Under the pieces are notes generated by a model, which searched no databases, was not told the origin of the DNA, and worked only from the letters and a program-made list of their open reading frames with translations. Positions 19,615-27,938 of a stretch of 30,117 nt of DNA are shown one piece after another. Made by a program: the position numbers and the translations under genes. Source of the DNA: Prorocentrum cordatum (Eukaryota; Sar; Dinophyceae; Prorocentrales; Prorocentraceae). Within the stretch, counting starts at the first letter, position 1. Each line of letters begins with the position of its first letter. Location of the stretch: contig CAUYUJ010020172.1 in NCBI GenBank assembly GCA_963575745.1, forward strand, positions 132,501 through 162,617, in the 5' to 3' direction.

Positions 19615-20298
19615 CTAGAACTTATTGCCGGGGCAACCCCAGGATCGGCCCTCATACCATGCGTCCCTCAGACGCAACTGCTCCACGGCTGCCTGCATCT
19701 GCGCATCCGTGCTGTTCATGTCGCCCACGATGAGCAGCCGATGGCATTCGCCACCGCACTTCGCCACAATCTTCCCAAGTATCGCACGACGCCGTTCCCA
19801 TGACGCGTCCGTGGGCAGGTGCACCGCCGCCACGTGCACATGCCCATCGCCGCCGGCGCCGCCGTCTCCGGGCACCTGGACACGGCACAGCACGCACGGA
19901 TCCTGCCCTGGCACAGCCACAGATTCCGCCCGCAGACCGGGCCTGACGTACAGATGCACATACCCCCTGGACTCGTGCGCCTGCGCAACGCCCGCCAATT
20001 GAAACTCCCCTGACAGCTCCTCGTACGCACCCCCGCCCTCGCACTCCTGCAAGGCAACGACGTCACACCCGCGCGCCTGCCTCCAACGGAGCACCTCGCC
20101 AAGAACCGCGGCGCGCTGATCCCGCGCGGTCCAGGAATGCGGCGCCACGGCAGCGCGATGCCCACCAGCAAAGTTCCACGTCGCAAACGACAACGTCGAC
20201 GCGCCCTCAAGGCCCTCTCCCTCGCCTGCCTCGTCCACGGCCCTCCCCACCACACCCGCTATCGCCCGGCCCGCGCCCGCCGCACTGGGCCCAGACAC
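19615..20298 (-). CDS. EEP (exonuclease-endonuclease-phosphatase) domain of the Helitron-like element
   Basis: It carries most of an EEP nuclease: SFATWNFAGG (residues 37-46), VVALQE with the metal-binding E85, a YVHLYVRPG strand, VHVAAVHLPTD with H160, and LLIVGDMNSTD with D193 and N195. It ends in TAG at 19615, and the SDH motif follows in frame. Such domains cut DNA phosphodiesters; Helentron-type Helitrons are known to carry an apurinic-endonuclease-like EEP at the C-terminal side of Rep-helicase, matching the position here. It is clearly different in sequence from the EEP of the retroelement at 9145-13056. The first codon assigned is a GTG. Upstream, the frame is closed by a TGA near 20336, and the preceding element frame (DVMELLLSDQECRDAL) reaches this point out of phase, so a frame change near 20320 probably joins them. 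Confidence 0.82.
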   Translation of the reverse strand: MSGPSAAGAGRAIAGVVGRAVDEAGEGEGLEGASTLSFATWNFAGGHRAAVAPHSWTARDQRAAVLGEVLRWRQARGCDVVALQECEGGGAYEELSGEFQLAGVAQAHESRGYVHLYVRPGLRAESVAVPGQDPCVLCRVQVPGDGGAGGDGHVHVAAVHLPTDASWERRRAILGKIVAKCGGECHRLLIVGDMNSTDAQMQAAVEQLRLRDAWYEGRSWGCPGNKF

Positions 20299-20426
20299 AT
20301 CCGCGCGCGGGGCGACGCCGAAGAGGTCAGAGCGTCACGGCACTCCTGGTCCGAGAGCAACAACTCCATGACATCCCGCGCACCACGCGCGCCGACACCC
20401 GCGCGGAAAGACGCGAACGCGCCCCG

Positions 20427-21070
20427 CTACGCACGACACACGTCTGGCACGAACGACTCCGCCGACGCATCCAGCACCCTGGCACCGGCCCCGCGACCAA
20501 CGTGGCCCAGCAGGAGCCCGAGTGCGCCGGCGATCCTCTGCGAAGGCACCCGAACGTGCGGCGCCTCCCCAAACTCTACCACTGGTGGCGTGCGCCGCCC
20601 ATCACTGGCCTGTATCGGCCGCAGCAGCGCGTCGATATTCCGAGCGATTCGCCCTGCAACCGCCTCCCTGCGGCCTCGATCGTACACGCCCACGGTCAGA
20701 GACTCGGCACGCCCGAGCGCCTCCCCCGCCCGACCAGCCTGGACGCGCACGAAGATCCAATCCTGGGGAACGCCAGACACGCTCAGAGCGTCCACGGCAG
20801 CAACCATCAGCAACTCCTTATTATCGCTGACGCAGCTCGCGTCCCAAACGCTTGTCCAGTTGTGCGCCACCCGAGCAAAATGCTCTGGGTTCTCCTCCGC
20901 GCCGACGTGCTCGCCCACCTTTGCCGAGGCCACAGTCATCGGCAGGTCTAACCCTGAGCACAGCTGTCGCGCCACCTTCAGGAAGAACTCCAACGCTTGA
21001 CGCTCCAGTCTGCCCTCCGCCAGAGCGCCCTCCGACCGCACGTTCACGACCCACTTGTCATCCGCAGCGC
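20427..21070 (-). CDS. Unrecognised region between helicase and EEP
   Basis: About 210 codons beginning DDKWVVNVRSEG, in a frame that takes over from the helicase frame where that one stops (21044). It looks globular: alternating hydrophobic segments (ALEFFLKVARQLCSGLDLPM, ELLMVAAVDALSVSG, DWIFVRVQAGRAGEAL) and ordinary amino-acid composition, unlike the low-complexity shadow frames. I cannot name a family. A TAG at 20427 interrupts it, and the same frame goes on for about 30 codons with DVMELLLSDQECRDAL before the EEP frame takes over. It probably forms a linker domain of the polyprotein. Confidence 0.6.
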
Positions 21071-24000
21071 GCAGCCACCGCGAACATCCCCGAACGCATC
21101 CTTCATCTTCCTGGCCGCCTTATCCAAGCTCCCGTGCAGTCTCGGCGGCACCAGCGCACCCATGGCCTCCTTCACAGCGCTCATGTGCAGCAGGCCCAGG
21201 CTCGGTTCCACGACAGCGAACACGCGACCATCCCACCGCCCACACGCCACCCACCGATCCACCATCATGTCAGCGACACGGCCCACCAACTCCACTCCGT
21301 CGTCGTCCGGGCGCTCCCGCGACAGCCGCGCAGCGGCAGCCCTCAAACGCCCCCGCAACTCTTCCACCGTGTCAACACCAGAGAAATCCTCTGCATCCCC
21401 ACCCGCCAGCTCCCGCGCGGCCTCGCGTTCCTCCAACGTCACACCGCGCACCCTCTTCCGGTCCAGGAGCCTGTCAGCCACGGCGGTCAGACGCCGCCGC
21501 GCGACGTCATCACCACCCGCCTCGGCATCGACAGCCTCAGCCAACGCGGACACGCACGGCGCGCCGTCCTCACCCCAGAGCCAAGTGTCATCATCCACCA
21601 CTCTGTTCAGACCTCTGAGCCTCTCCGCCTGCGCCGCACGGACGGTCTCGAGACGGCCCAACAATCTCCCCGCCGCACACCTCTCCTCTGCGGTCCACAA
21701 AACCGCCTCGCAGTACCCATACTTCCGCAACGTTGACGAAGCGCGCGCCTCCAACCGCAGCTCGAACCGACGGCGCTCCCGGAACGCCGTCGTGTGCCTG
21801 GCCCGCATGAAGTCCGCGTACTCCGGCAAGTCTTCCTCGAACACCAAGTCCCACGGATGCCTGACGCGCTTCGTTGCGACGAACCCGATCCCAGCGACGG
21901 CCGCGGTCTTCGCCGACATGTGCACGCGGACTTTCGCCAACGTCATCCCCTGCGCCTTCCAGTGCGTCAAAGCACACGCCAGCTGCAGCGGGTAGTTCTC
22001 GCGCGCGAGGCCGTCCTCCGTCGTGGACGATACAGTCTGCCTCCAGATGGGCACCCAGTTCTTGCGCACGGGATCGTTCTTGAAGAAAGACCGCGGCTCG
22101 TCAGTCTCGTCTTTTCCCAGATCGACGTCGTCGAACTCGACAAAAACACAAATGGGCGCCTGCAAGTCCGGGCGCGCACTGTTGTGCGGGTCCGCCCCGT
22201 CCGGCAACATGCACCCGCGCAGCGTGCCCATCGCCCCGTTCATCAACCCCGCCTCGACCCACAAGTTCTGCGTCAGCAGCACGCGCGCCCCTTCACACAT
22301 GTGAAGCTCGTTCTCGATCCCTCGGAAAACGTCGGCCGCCATCTCTTCCGGCCGAGATTTACTTTTATCCTTCCAATTGTGATAGGCGCGCAGAGACGCA
22401 ATGGGCTTGCCACTGGCAGCCGCCACCAGGTACAGCCTCTCCAGGTTCACCCTATCCGCGCCGCAGGCACCCGACGCCCGATCCTTCCTGCCATCCATCA
22501 GCAGCGGCGCCGTCTCGAACGCTGCGAGCTCCTCCCTGCCCTCCTTCGTCATCTGCAGCACCGACCTGTTCCGGCGCCTCAACCACGCATGATCCGACTG
22601 GTCCCACGTGCACTGCGCCATTCCTTTGTTCACCTCCAGAAAACGATCGGCATCCCGCCGGTACTCCGCCTGCCGCTCGGCGGACAGACCCTCCTTCTTC
22701 CCACTCCATCTGTGCACGCGCCGTAGCACGGCGACGTCCTGGAAAGTATTGCGCACAAACTGGCCCGTGGCCACCAACTTCTCCGTGCTCCACGCATCGT
22801 CTGGATTGCGCTCCGCCCCCCTCGGCTTATTTTTCCCATGCCCCTCATACTTGCCCATTCGATACAACGGATCGTCGCCGATGGGCGGCGCCTGCTGCGG
22901 ATCTCCTGCCAGCACGACATCCTTCCCGCCGAGATACACTTGCTCGTCCTCCTCCATCTTCCTCCCCTTTCCTCCTTTTCCGCCTCCTCCGCGTGCCGCA
23001 AACTTCGCATCCGTGCCCAGAGTGTCCTGCACCTTGTACTCGATCTTCCCCAACATCTGCCGCCCGATCATACTCATCTCATCCAACACAAACAGCTTCG
23101 CCTGCCGCAACCGGTCCCGCGTCCGCAAGAAGCGTTCACCGCCCTTTTGCTTCAAAGGCCCGCAGTACCCCACCGGAACGCCGAAAGCCCTGTGCAGAGT
23201 AGTCGCCCCATACTTCAACTGGAACGAGGCGCACCCTGTCGGAGCAGCCAGCAAACAGCAATTCCGCACCTCCTCATCACTCTCCGACTGAGAGCGCCTT
23301 CCCTCCCGCATCCCACCGCGGAGGCCCGGCACCCGATCCATTCTGGTCCGCGGAGCCGTCTGACGCGCCCTCTGTCGCCTCGCCGCCACAAAACTACGCA
23401 CCGTGCGCGACTTCCCCGGGCCTGCCACGCCCGTGACCATCAGGCGGAGCGGGTCCTTCTCGGAGTGGCGTCCATCCATAACGATGTCGTGGGCAAACTT
23501 CTGCCAGGGGTCCAGGTCTTCGCGCAAGACGACCTCGGCCCCGTCACCCACGTTGGCCTTGCCGTACCAGACATCGCGCAGCTCCTCGAGGCGCCGCTTC
23601 TCCCCTGTGGACACATTGCACGGTTCATCCAGCCAATTGAAATCCTTCGGGGTCACACGCACCCTCCCGCGAACGTCCTCCCGCGCCACATCCCCGACGC
23701 GCACGTCTGCCGCCTGCACCGCGGGGCCCGCCGCGCTAACACGCTCATCCGCTGGGCGGCGATCCCACTCGGACACCTCCCCCGCACCTGCGGCACCCTC
23801 CACACCCTCCCCTGGTCGCGGGTCGCGCACCACGATATCCCGAGGCTCCTCGTTGGGATCGTCCTCGGCGTTCTGCGCGAGTCTGTCCACCAGCTCCTCC
23901 ACGTCCTCCCCCGACTCCGCCGCATCGCTCTCTCTGCCAGCGTCACCCTCCCTCGAGCCACCGTCGGAATACTGGCCCCCCACGTCGCCCGCGGCGTCGG

Positions 24001-25546
24001 CCGCCCCAGCGTCACGCCCCTGCTGCCGCGCCTGGTGCCGACGCACCATCTCGCGGCGCGTCCGCCTCAGCAGCTCGCGGTTGGTCCGCACCCCACCAGC
24101 CTCCAAGATTGCGCCCAGCACCTCCTTGTAGAACGGATTCGCGCGTTCGTTCTGCTCCACGACCCACGCCGGCACCCACTGTCGGAGCATGGGGTCCGTG
24201 AGCATCTCCATCAACATATCTCCCCAGAACCGATCCTCCCTGCCCCTCCAAGCCGCCCCCCCCGACTTGAACCACAGATCCTGCACTCCCAGGAACCTAT
24301 CGCCCCCAGCATGGGGCACGAAATCCGCGGCCCCAATGCAGACTTCCGGCACAGGGCGGACGTCGCGCCGCATCTCTGCACCGATCATGGCTCTGCGGTC
24401 CGCCGTCGCCATGTGCCGCCAGTGCGCGATGACGTTCGCCCGCGCGCACGCCTCGTGGCAGGCGTGCTCCACGTTCGCACACTCCGCGCTATAGCCGGCC
24501 GTCACCTGCAGGCACACCGCAGGGTTCCCGCGCCTCAGCTTCCCTCGATACACGGCGTACTTCCAGTAAAACTCGAAGAGTGACACATCGCGCACCTCCT
24601 CCTCCGTGATGGACCCGTCGCCCCGGGCCCGCTGGCGCCGCACGAACTCCAGGCGCTTGTCGAACTTGTCCACTTTGCTATCCCAGTGAACCGGCTCATC
24701 CTCCGACTTGTCCCGCAGTGCGGACGCAGGCTTCAGGGCACGCGCTCCCGTCGTGTTCAGAGTCACGACGGGCATCATGGACAAGACCATTGGCAAGCGC
24801 AACCCCAGCAGCGCCACTTCGTAACAATGGTAATCCCTCTCCCCGAGCATCCGAGCGAAGAACTTCTGGATCGAGCGTCGGAGGAAGTAGGTGCCCTCGC
24901 CGTCGGGAACGTACGCGCACACCTCGTTGACGGCGTCGTCCAGCACCTCCTTGATCTTCCGCGAGCCCTTGGGCGCTTTCGTCGCATATTTCGTGACGTA
25001 CTCCACAACGGCCCACAGGTACAGGACGGGGCGCCAATCGATGTTCCCCATATTGGCCAGGAGCACGTGCTCCTCGTAGCTGTTGCAGAGCCGGTCGTTC
25101 CTCGGGAACACCGCCTGCCAGTGGCCCTCCCTGCGCCCCTTCTCCATCTGGAACGGTCTCGGCCCGACGCGGCCCCACCTCTCTCGCGGAAAATCATACC
25201 GGCAGAACACGCACCCCTCCTTTCCGCGCGCACACGCATGTACCCCGAGCTTCGGCGGACCCATGCCATGCTTCGTGTGGCGCGCAACCCTTTTCACCAG
25301 CGCGGACACCATTCTCCGAAACGGCTGCACGTCCAACGTCCCTGCTGCCTCGGACTGAAAGGCCTCGTCCAGAACCTTCCGCAAGTTCAAGCACTCCGGC
25401 GCAGACGCAGGCACGCTCCGGACCGCCCGGGCCTCCGACGTCTCAGCAGCAGCCTGGTCTTCCATCTCCACGTCAACATCGAAGGCCCCAACCTCGTCGT
25501 CCCACGTGTATCTGCACGCGCCCGCGTCATCGTAGCAGGGGTCCAC
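21044..25546 (-). CDS. Helitron Rep C-terminal part (two-tyrosine motif) and Pif1-type helicase
   Basis: A 1500-codon frame. Residues ~110-190 are the second half of the Helitron Rep region: CVFCRYDFPRERW (113-125), FPRNDRLCNSYEEHVL (147-162) and EYVTKYATK with catalytic-type Y183 and Y187; ERDYHCYEVALLGLRLP (236-252) also matches the family. An acidic linker is at ~515-620. The SF1B Pif1 helicase follows: Walker A GVAGPGKS (706-713), APTGCASFQLKYGATTLHRAFGVP (~768-791, motif Ia region), Walker B LDEMS (821-825), GDPQQAPP (881-888) and, towards the C-terminus, ALTHWKAQGMTL (motif VI-like). All key ATPase residues are present. The frame opens with GTG in the middle of the Rep region and is the continuation, in a -1 relation, of the Rep frame upstream; it is not an independent gene start. 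It ends in TGA at 21044, but protein-like sequence goes on in another frame. Confidence 0.9.
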   Translation of the reverse strand: MDPCYDDAGACRYTWDDEVGAFDVDVEMEDQAAAETSEARAVRSVPASAPECLNLRKVLDEAFQSEAAGTLDVQPFRRMVSALVKRVARHTKHGMGPPKLGVHACARGKEGCVFCRYDFPRERWGRVGPRPFQMEKGRREGHWQAVFPRNDRLCNSYEEHVLLANMGNIDWRPVLYLWAVVEYVTKYATKAPKGSRKIKEVLDDAVNEVCAYVPDGEGTYFLRRSIQKFFARMLGERDYHCYEVALLGLRLPMVLSMMPVVTLNTTGARALKPASALRDKSEDEPVHWDSKVDKFDKRLEFVRRQRARGDGSITEEEVRDVSLFEFYWKYAVYRGKLRRGNPAVCLQVTAGYSAECANVEHACHEACARANVIAHWRHMATADRRAMIGAEMRRDVRPVPEVCIGAADFVPHAGGDRFLGVQDLWFKSGGAAWRGREDRFWGDMLMEMLTDPMLRQWVPAWVVEQNERANPFYKEVLGAILEAGGVRTNRELLRRTRREMVRRHQARQQGRDAGAADAAGDVGGQYSDGGSREGDAGRESDAAESGEDVEELVDRLAQNAEDDPNEEPRDIVVRDPRPGEGVEGAAGAGEVSEWDRRPADERVSAAGPAVQAADVRVGDVAREDVRGRVRVTPKDFNWLDEPCNVSTGEKRRLEELRDVWYGKANVGDGAEVVLREDLDPWQKFAHDIVMDGRHSEKDPLRLMVTGVAGPGKSRTVRSFVAARRQRARQTAPRTRMDRVPGLRGGMREGRRSQSESDEEVRNCCLLAAPTGCASFQLKYGATTLHRAFGVPVGYCGPLKQKGGERFLRTRDRLRQAKLFVLDEMSMIGRQMLGKIEYKVQDTLGTDAKFAARGGGGKGGKGRKMEEDEQVYLGGKDVVLAGDPQQAPPIGDDPLYRMGKYEGHGKNKPRGAERNPDDAWSTEKLVATGQFVRNTFQDVAVLRRVHRWSGKKEGLSAERQAEYRRDADRFLEVNKGMAQCTWDQSDHAWLRRRNRSVLQMTKEGREELAAFETAPLLMDGRKDRASGACGADRVNLERLYLVAAASGKPIASLRAYHNWKDKSKSRPEEMAADVFRGIENELHMCEGARVLLTQNLWVEAGLMNGAMGTLRGCMLPDGADPHNSARPDLQAPICVFVEFDDVDLGKDETDEPRSFFKNDPVRKNWVPIWRQTVSSTTEDGLARENYPLQLACALTHWKAQGMTLAKVRVHMSAKTAAVAGIGFVATKRVRHPWDLVFEEDLPEYADFMRARHTTAFRERRRFELRLEARASSTLRKYGYCEAVLWTAEERCAAGRLLGRLETVRAAQAERLRGLNRVVDDDTWLWGEDGAPCVSALAEAVDAEAGGDDVARRRLTAVADRLLDRKRVRGVTLEEREAARELAGGDAEDFSGVDTVEELRGRLRAAAARLSRERPDDDGVELVGRVADMMVDRWVACGRWDGRVFAVVEPSLGLLHMSAVKEAMGALVPPRLHGSLDKAARKMKDAFGDVRGGCALRMTSGS

Positions 25547-27384
25547 TCCGAGACCACGTGCCCGAAGAACTCATAGAACCGCTTCTCCAGAACGCTCTGC
25601 AGCGAAACGTTCTCGTGTTCTGGCTTCAGCACGCCGAAATCAGCGCCAGCACCCGTCAAGCGCTGCAAGCGGGCCCCATCAGGAACTCCAGCAGGCCGAC
25701 CCGCACTGGCGTCATCTGCGCCGTCACCGCCCTCACCGTCCTCCACAGGACTCTCTCCCGGCGCGTCCACAGGCGCGGAATTCTCTCGGCCGACACGCTC
25801 GAACGCGACATCTCGTTCTCCTCCCCGACCTCGCGCACCCTCATCAACATCAACGATCACCAACCACCCGCGATCCACCAGCGCGTCAAGCAGCGCATCA
25901 GCCCTGCCCCCGAACTCATCCTCATCGTCGTCGTCCGCGCCATCCTCACTCCCAGACCCTGAAGCCGCCGTACCCTCACCCCCACGACCCCTGGATGCCC
26001 GCGCGCCTGGCCGGCTGGCAGCGGCGCGCAGCACCTGCTCCAGGATCGCGAGAGCAGCGGCGCGGCGCTTCTGCTCCTGCGGGGGCCAAGCCATCGGCCC
26101 CGCCTCCAGCGATGGCAAACACGCCGCCAAGTCGCTGGTCACGCTCGGCGGGAGCATGTCGCCCTCCCCGTCCACGTCCGCACGCACCCGCGCAACCTCG
26201 GGCCCGGGCAACCCTACGCTGAACCCGTGGTAGTGCAGATTCCCCCCCGCGCCACACTCGGCCCTGGCCATGGCCATGTACTTGAACTGCTCAGAGTGCG
26301 GCAGCACTGCAGGCATCACCATCCGCATGTTCAGCTCCACCCGCAGGGCCATCATGTACGCCACCAGGTCCGGGTTGTCCCGAGCGAACCGAAAGCGCTC
26401 CTCTCGCCCATCACCCACCCAATCCCCGAGGGCGCGCTCCCCTGCCGCCCGCGCCCCCCGGCCTCCTCCCATGCGCTGAATGTCAAACGCGGCAATGTAG
26501 AACGGATTCTGCGTCCACCAGATGGACGGGTGCCGGCCGAGCCCGACAACATCCGGCACGAGAGGCCGCCTGCGCTGAGTCCGCCCGTTCCCCGCCGGCA
26601 AGTCCATCTCGCGCAGGAACCGCCTGCCGACAGGCTCCGCGCCGTCCGCCAGAGGGCCCTCGACCCCGGGCGGGTGCCAGGACAGGTGCTTCACGGTACT
26701 CTGCAACTTCTTGGACTCATAGGACCAATGCATCGTGGTCGAGGGCACGTCGCGCCCAACGTTCGCCAGCTGACCCACCAGGATCCGCACCCGGTCCTCG
26801 CTCTCCAAGATCTGCCTGAGCCCACCCTTGGTCATCACACTCGGGCCCTGCACCGCGAGCCCCGCCCGCCTGTACATGGCCCGATACACGCCGAAGCCCT
26901 TCGCCCGTGCCTCGTTCAGGAGCAGCACGTTCACCATAGCCCACATCACGCGCTGCCCACGCGGACCACCAACGAACTGCCCGGTGCGGTAGCGCATCAG
27001 GTGCTGCACCCACTCCTGCACGGAGACCCGGCGAGGGCGGTCCTCGAAGAGGTCCCCGATGCCCATCGGGAACTCCAACGGGAACGCCCTCGCGAAGCGA
27101 CCGACGGCGCGCGCCGGGATCGGGTCGTCACTCTGGCCGGGCCACCCGTAAATCATCCGCTCTCCCGTCCGCGCGACCACCTCGTCCTCGTCAAACTCCG
27201 GCAAATTCTCCTCCACGCACCCCGTATCCTTGTCCTGAGCAGCTCCCACGAACCAGCCGGCCATGGCCAACTCCAGCATCACATCGTCCAGGACCGCCTC
27301 CGGAGTCACGCCCCCGTCTGGGTCAGAGAACGGCCCCCCGACCCGCGGCCCGATCCAGTCACGAGGAAATCGACGCGCACGCAC
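25387..27384 (-). CDS. Helitron Rep N-terminal part with HUH motif (Helitron-like N domain)
   Basis: The Helitron_like_N type region. RAFPLEFPMGIGDLFEDR (98-116) and VSVQEWVQHLMRYRTGQF (120-137) match the FP-x-FP-x-G / H-L-x-R-Y signature, PSIWWTQNPF (286-295) is the G-x-P-x-x-W-x-T equivalent, and GGNLHYHGFSVG (380-391) is the HUH motif with metal-binding H384 and H386 (26227-26235). These residues position the metal that the two tyrosines of the next segment use to cut and join one DNA strand. After residue ~590 the YEFFGHVVSE segment leads to the point where the Rep frame should pass into 21044-25546; the last ~50 codons of this frame are probably not translated in the real protein. Near the start, the better protein reading is the frame upstream (see 27300-27488), so the first ~15 codons are doubtful. 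Confidence 0.88.
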   Translation of the reverse strand: MRARRFPRDWIGPRVGGPFSDPDGGVTPEAVLDDVMLELAMAGWFVGAAQDKDTGCVEENLPEFDEDEVVARTGERMIYGWPGQSDDPIPARAVGRFARAFPLEFPMGIGDLFEDRPRRVSVQEWVQHLMRYRTGQFVGGPRGQRVMWAMVNVLLLNEARAKGFGVYRAMYRRAGLAVQGPSVMTKGGLRQILESEDRVRILVGQLANVGRDVPSTTMHWSYESKKLQSTVKHLSWHPPGVEGPLADGAEPVGRRFLREMDLPAGNGRTQRRRPLVPDVVGLGRHPSIWWTQNPFYIAAFDIQRMGGGRGARAAGERALGDWVGDGREERFRFARDNPDLVAYMMALRVELNMRMVMPAVLPHSEQFKYMAMARAECGAGGNLHYHGFSVGLPGPEVARVRADVDGEGDMLPPSVTSDLAACLPSLEAGPMAWPPQEQKRRAAALAILEQVLRAAASRPGARASRGRGGEGTAASGSGSEDGADDDDEDEFGGRADALLDALVDRGWLVIVDVDEGARGRGGERDVAFERVGRENSAPVDAPGESPVEDGEGGDGADDASAGRPAGVPDGARLQRLTGAGADFGVLKPEHENVSLQSVLEKRFYEFFGHVVSEWTPATMTRARADTRGTTRLGPSMLTWRWKTRLLLRRRRPGRSGACLRLRRSA

Positions 27385-27488
27385 TCCACGGGCACCCGAT
27401 CCCTCTGCACGGCCACCACTGTTCTCTCCCCCCGCGCCGCGTCCAGCAAGCGCCCGAACAGGTCCTCCGTCGTCTCGTCATCACCAAA
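27300..27488 (-). pseudogene. Linker of the Helitron polyprotein between stop 27489 and the Rep frame
   Basis: Directly after the TAG at 27489 the same frame continues with FGDDETTEDLFGRLLDAARG and TVVAVQRDRVPVECVRVDF, which reads like genuine protein, before dissolving into a Gly/Ser/Arg-rich shadow and a TGA. The Rep frame becomes convincing just there (PFSDPDGGVTPEAVLDDVML). A one-base frame change near 27340 would join the two. Confidence 0.5.
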
Positions 27489-27938
27489 CTACAGCCCCTC
27501 CAAATGGCCCTCCGCCTCCGGCTGCAGCCCCGCCCACCATCGCTGCACAGCCCCGCCGTACCTGAACTGCGCCTTCTCGAGCCAAGCACTGAACACATCG
27601 TGATCGACGGCCATGGCCTCGTCTCCGTCCCCGACATCGAACTGGTCCTCATCTGCCTCCATCGCACCACCGTCGCCCGCGGCGTCCTGGCCGCCCTCGT
27701 CGCCACGCTGTGCGCCGTCGCCGTCGCGGACTCTCGCCCCTCGCTGAGCCTCATCACGCGGCCACACGAAGTGCACGTCGAAACCCGCGGCAATGAACTG
27801 CCGCGGCGTGACGACGTCGACGCCACACGGAACAGTATCCCTGGCAATGGCCTCCGCCCGAGTCACCGGCCCCGGCCCCTCGGCTTCCCCCGCCTCGTCC
27901 CCCGACAGCACGGCGCCGTCGTCGCTCTCCTTCGGCGC
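27489..27938 (-). pseudogene. Helitron polyprotein segment between two in-frame stops
   Basis: A 149-codon segment in exactly the same frame as the ORF to its right (ended by TAA 27939-27941) and the linker to its left (after TAG 27489-27491). It contains VPCGVDVVTPRQFIAAGFDVHFVWPRDEA, an Asp/Glu/Gly-rich stretch, and WLEKAQFRYGGAVQRWWAGL. No named domain is recognised. Frame continuity through two stops supports one disrupted protein. A small separate gene is less likely because its only early in-frame start candidate is a non-ATG codon. Confidence 0.5.
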
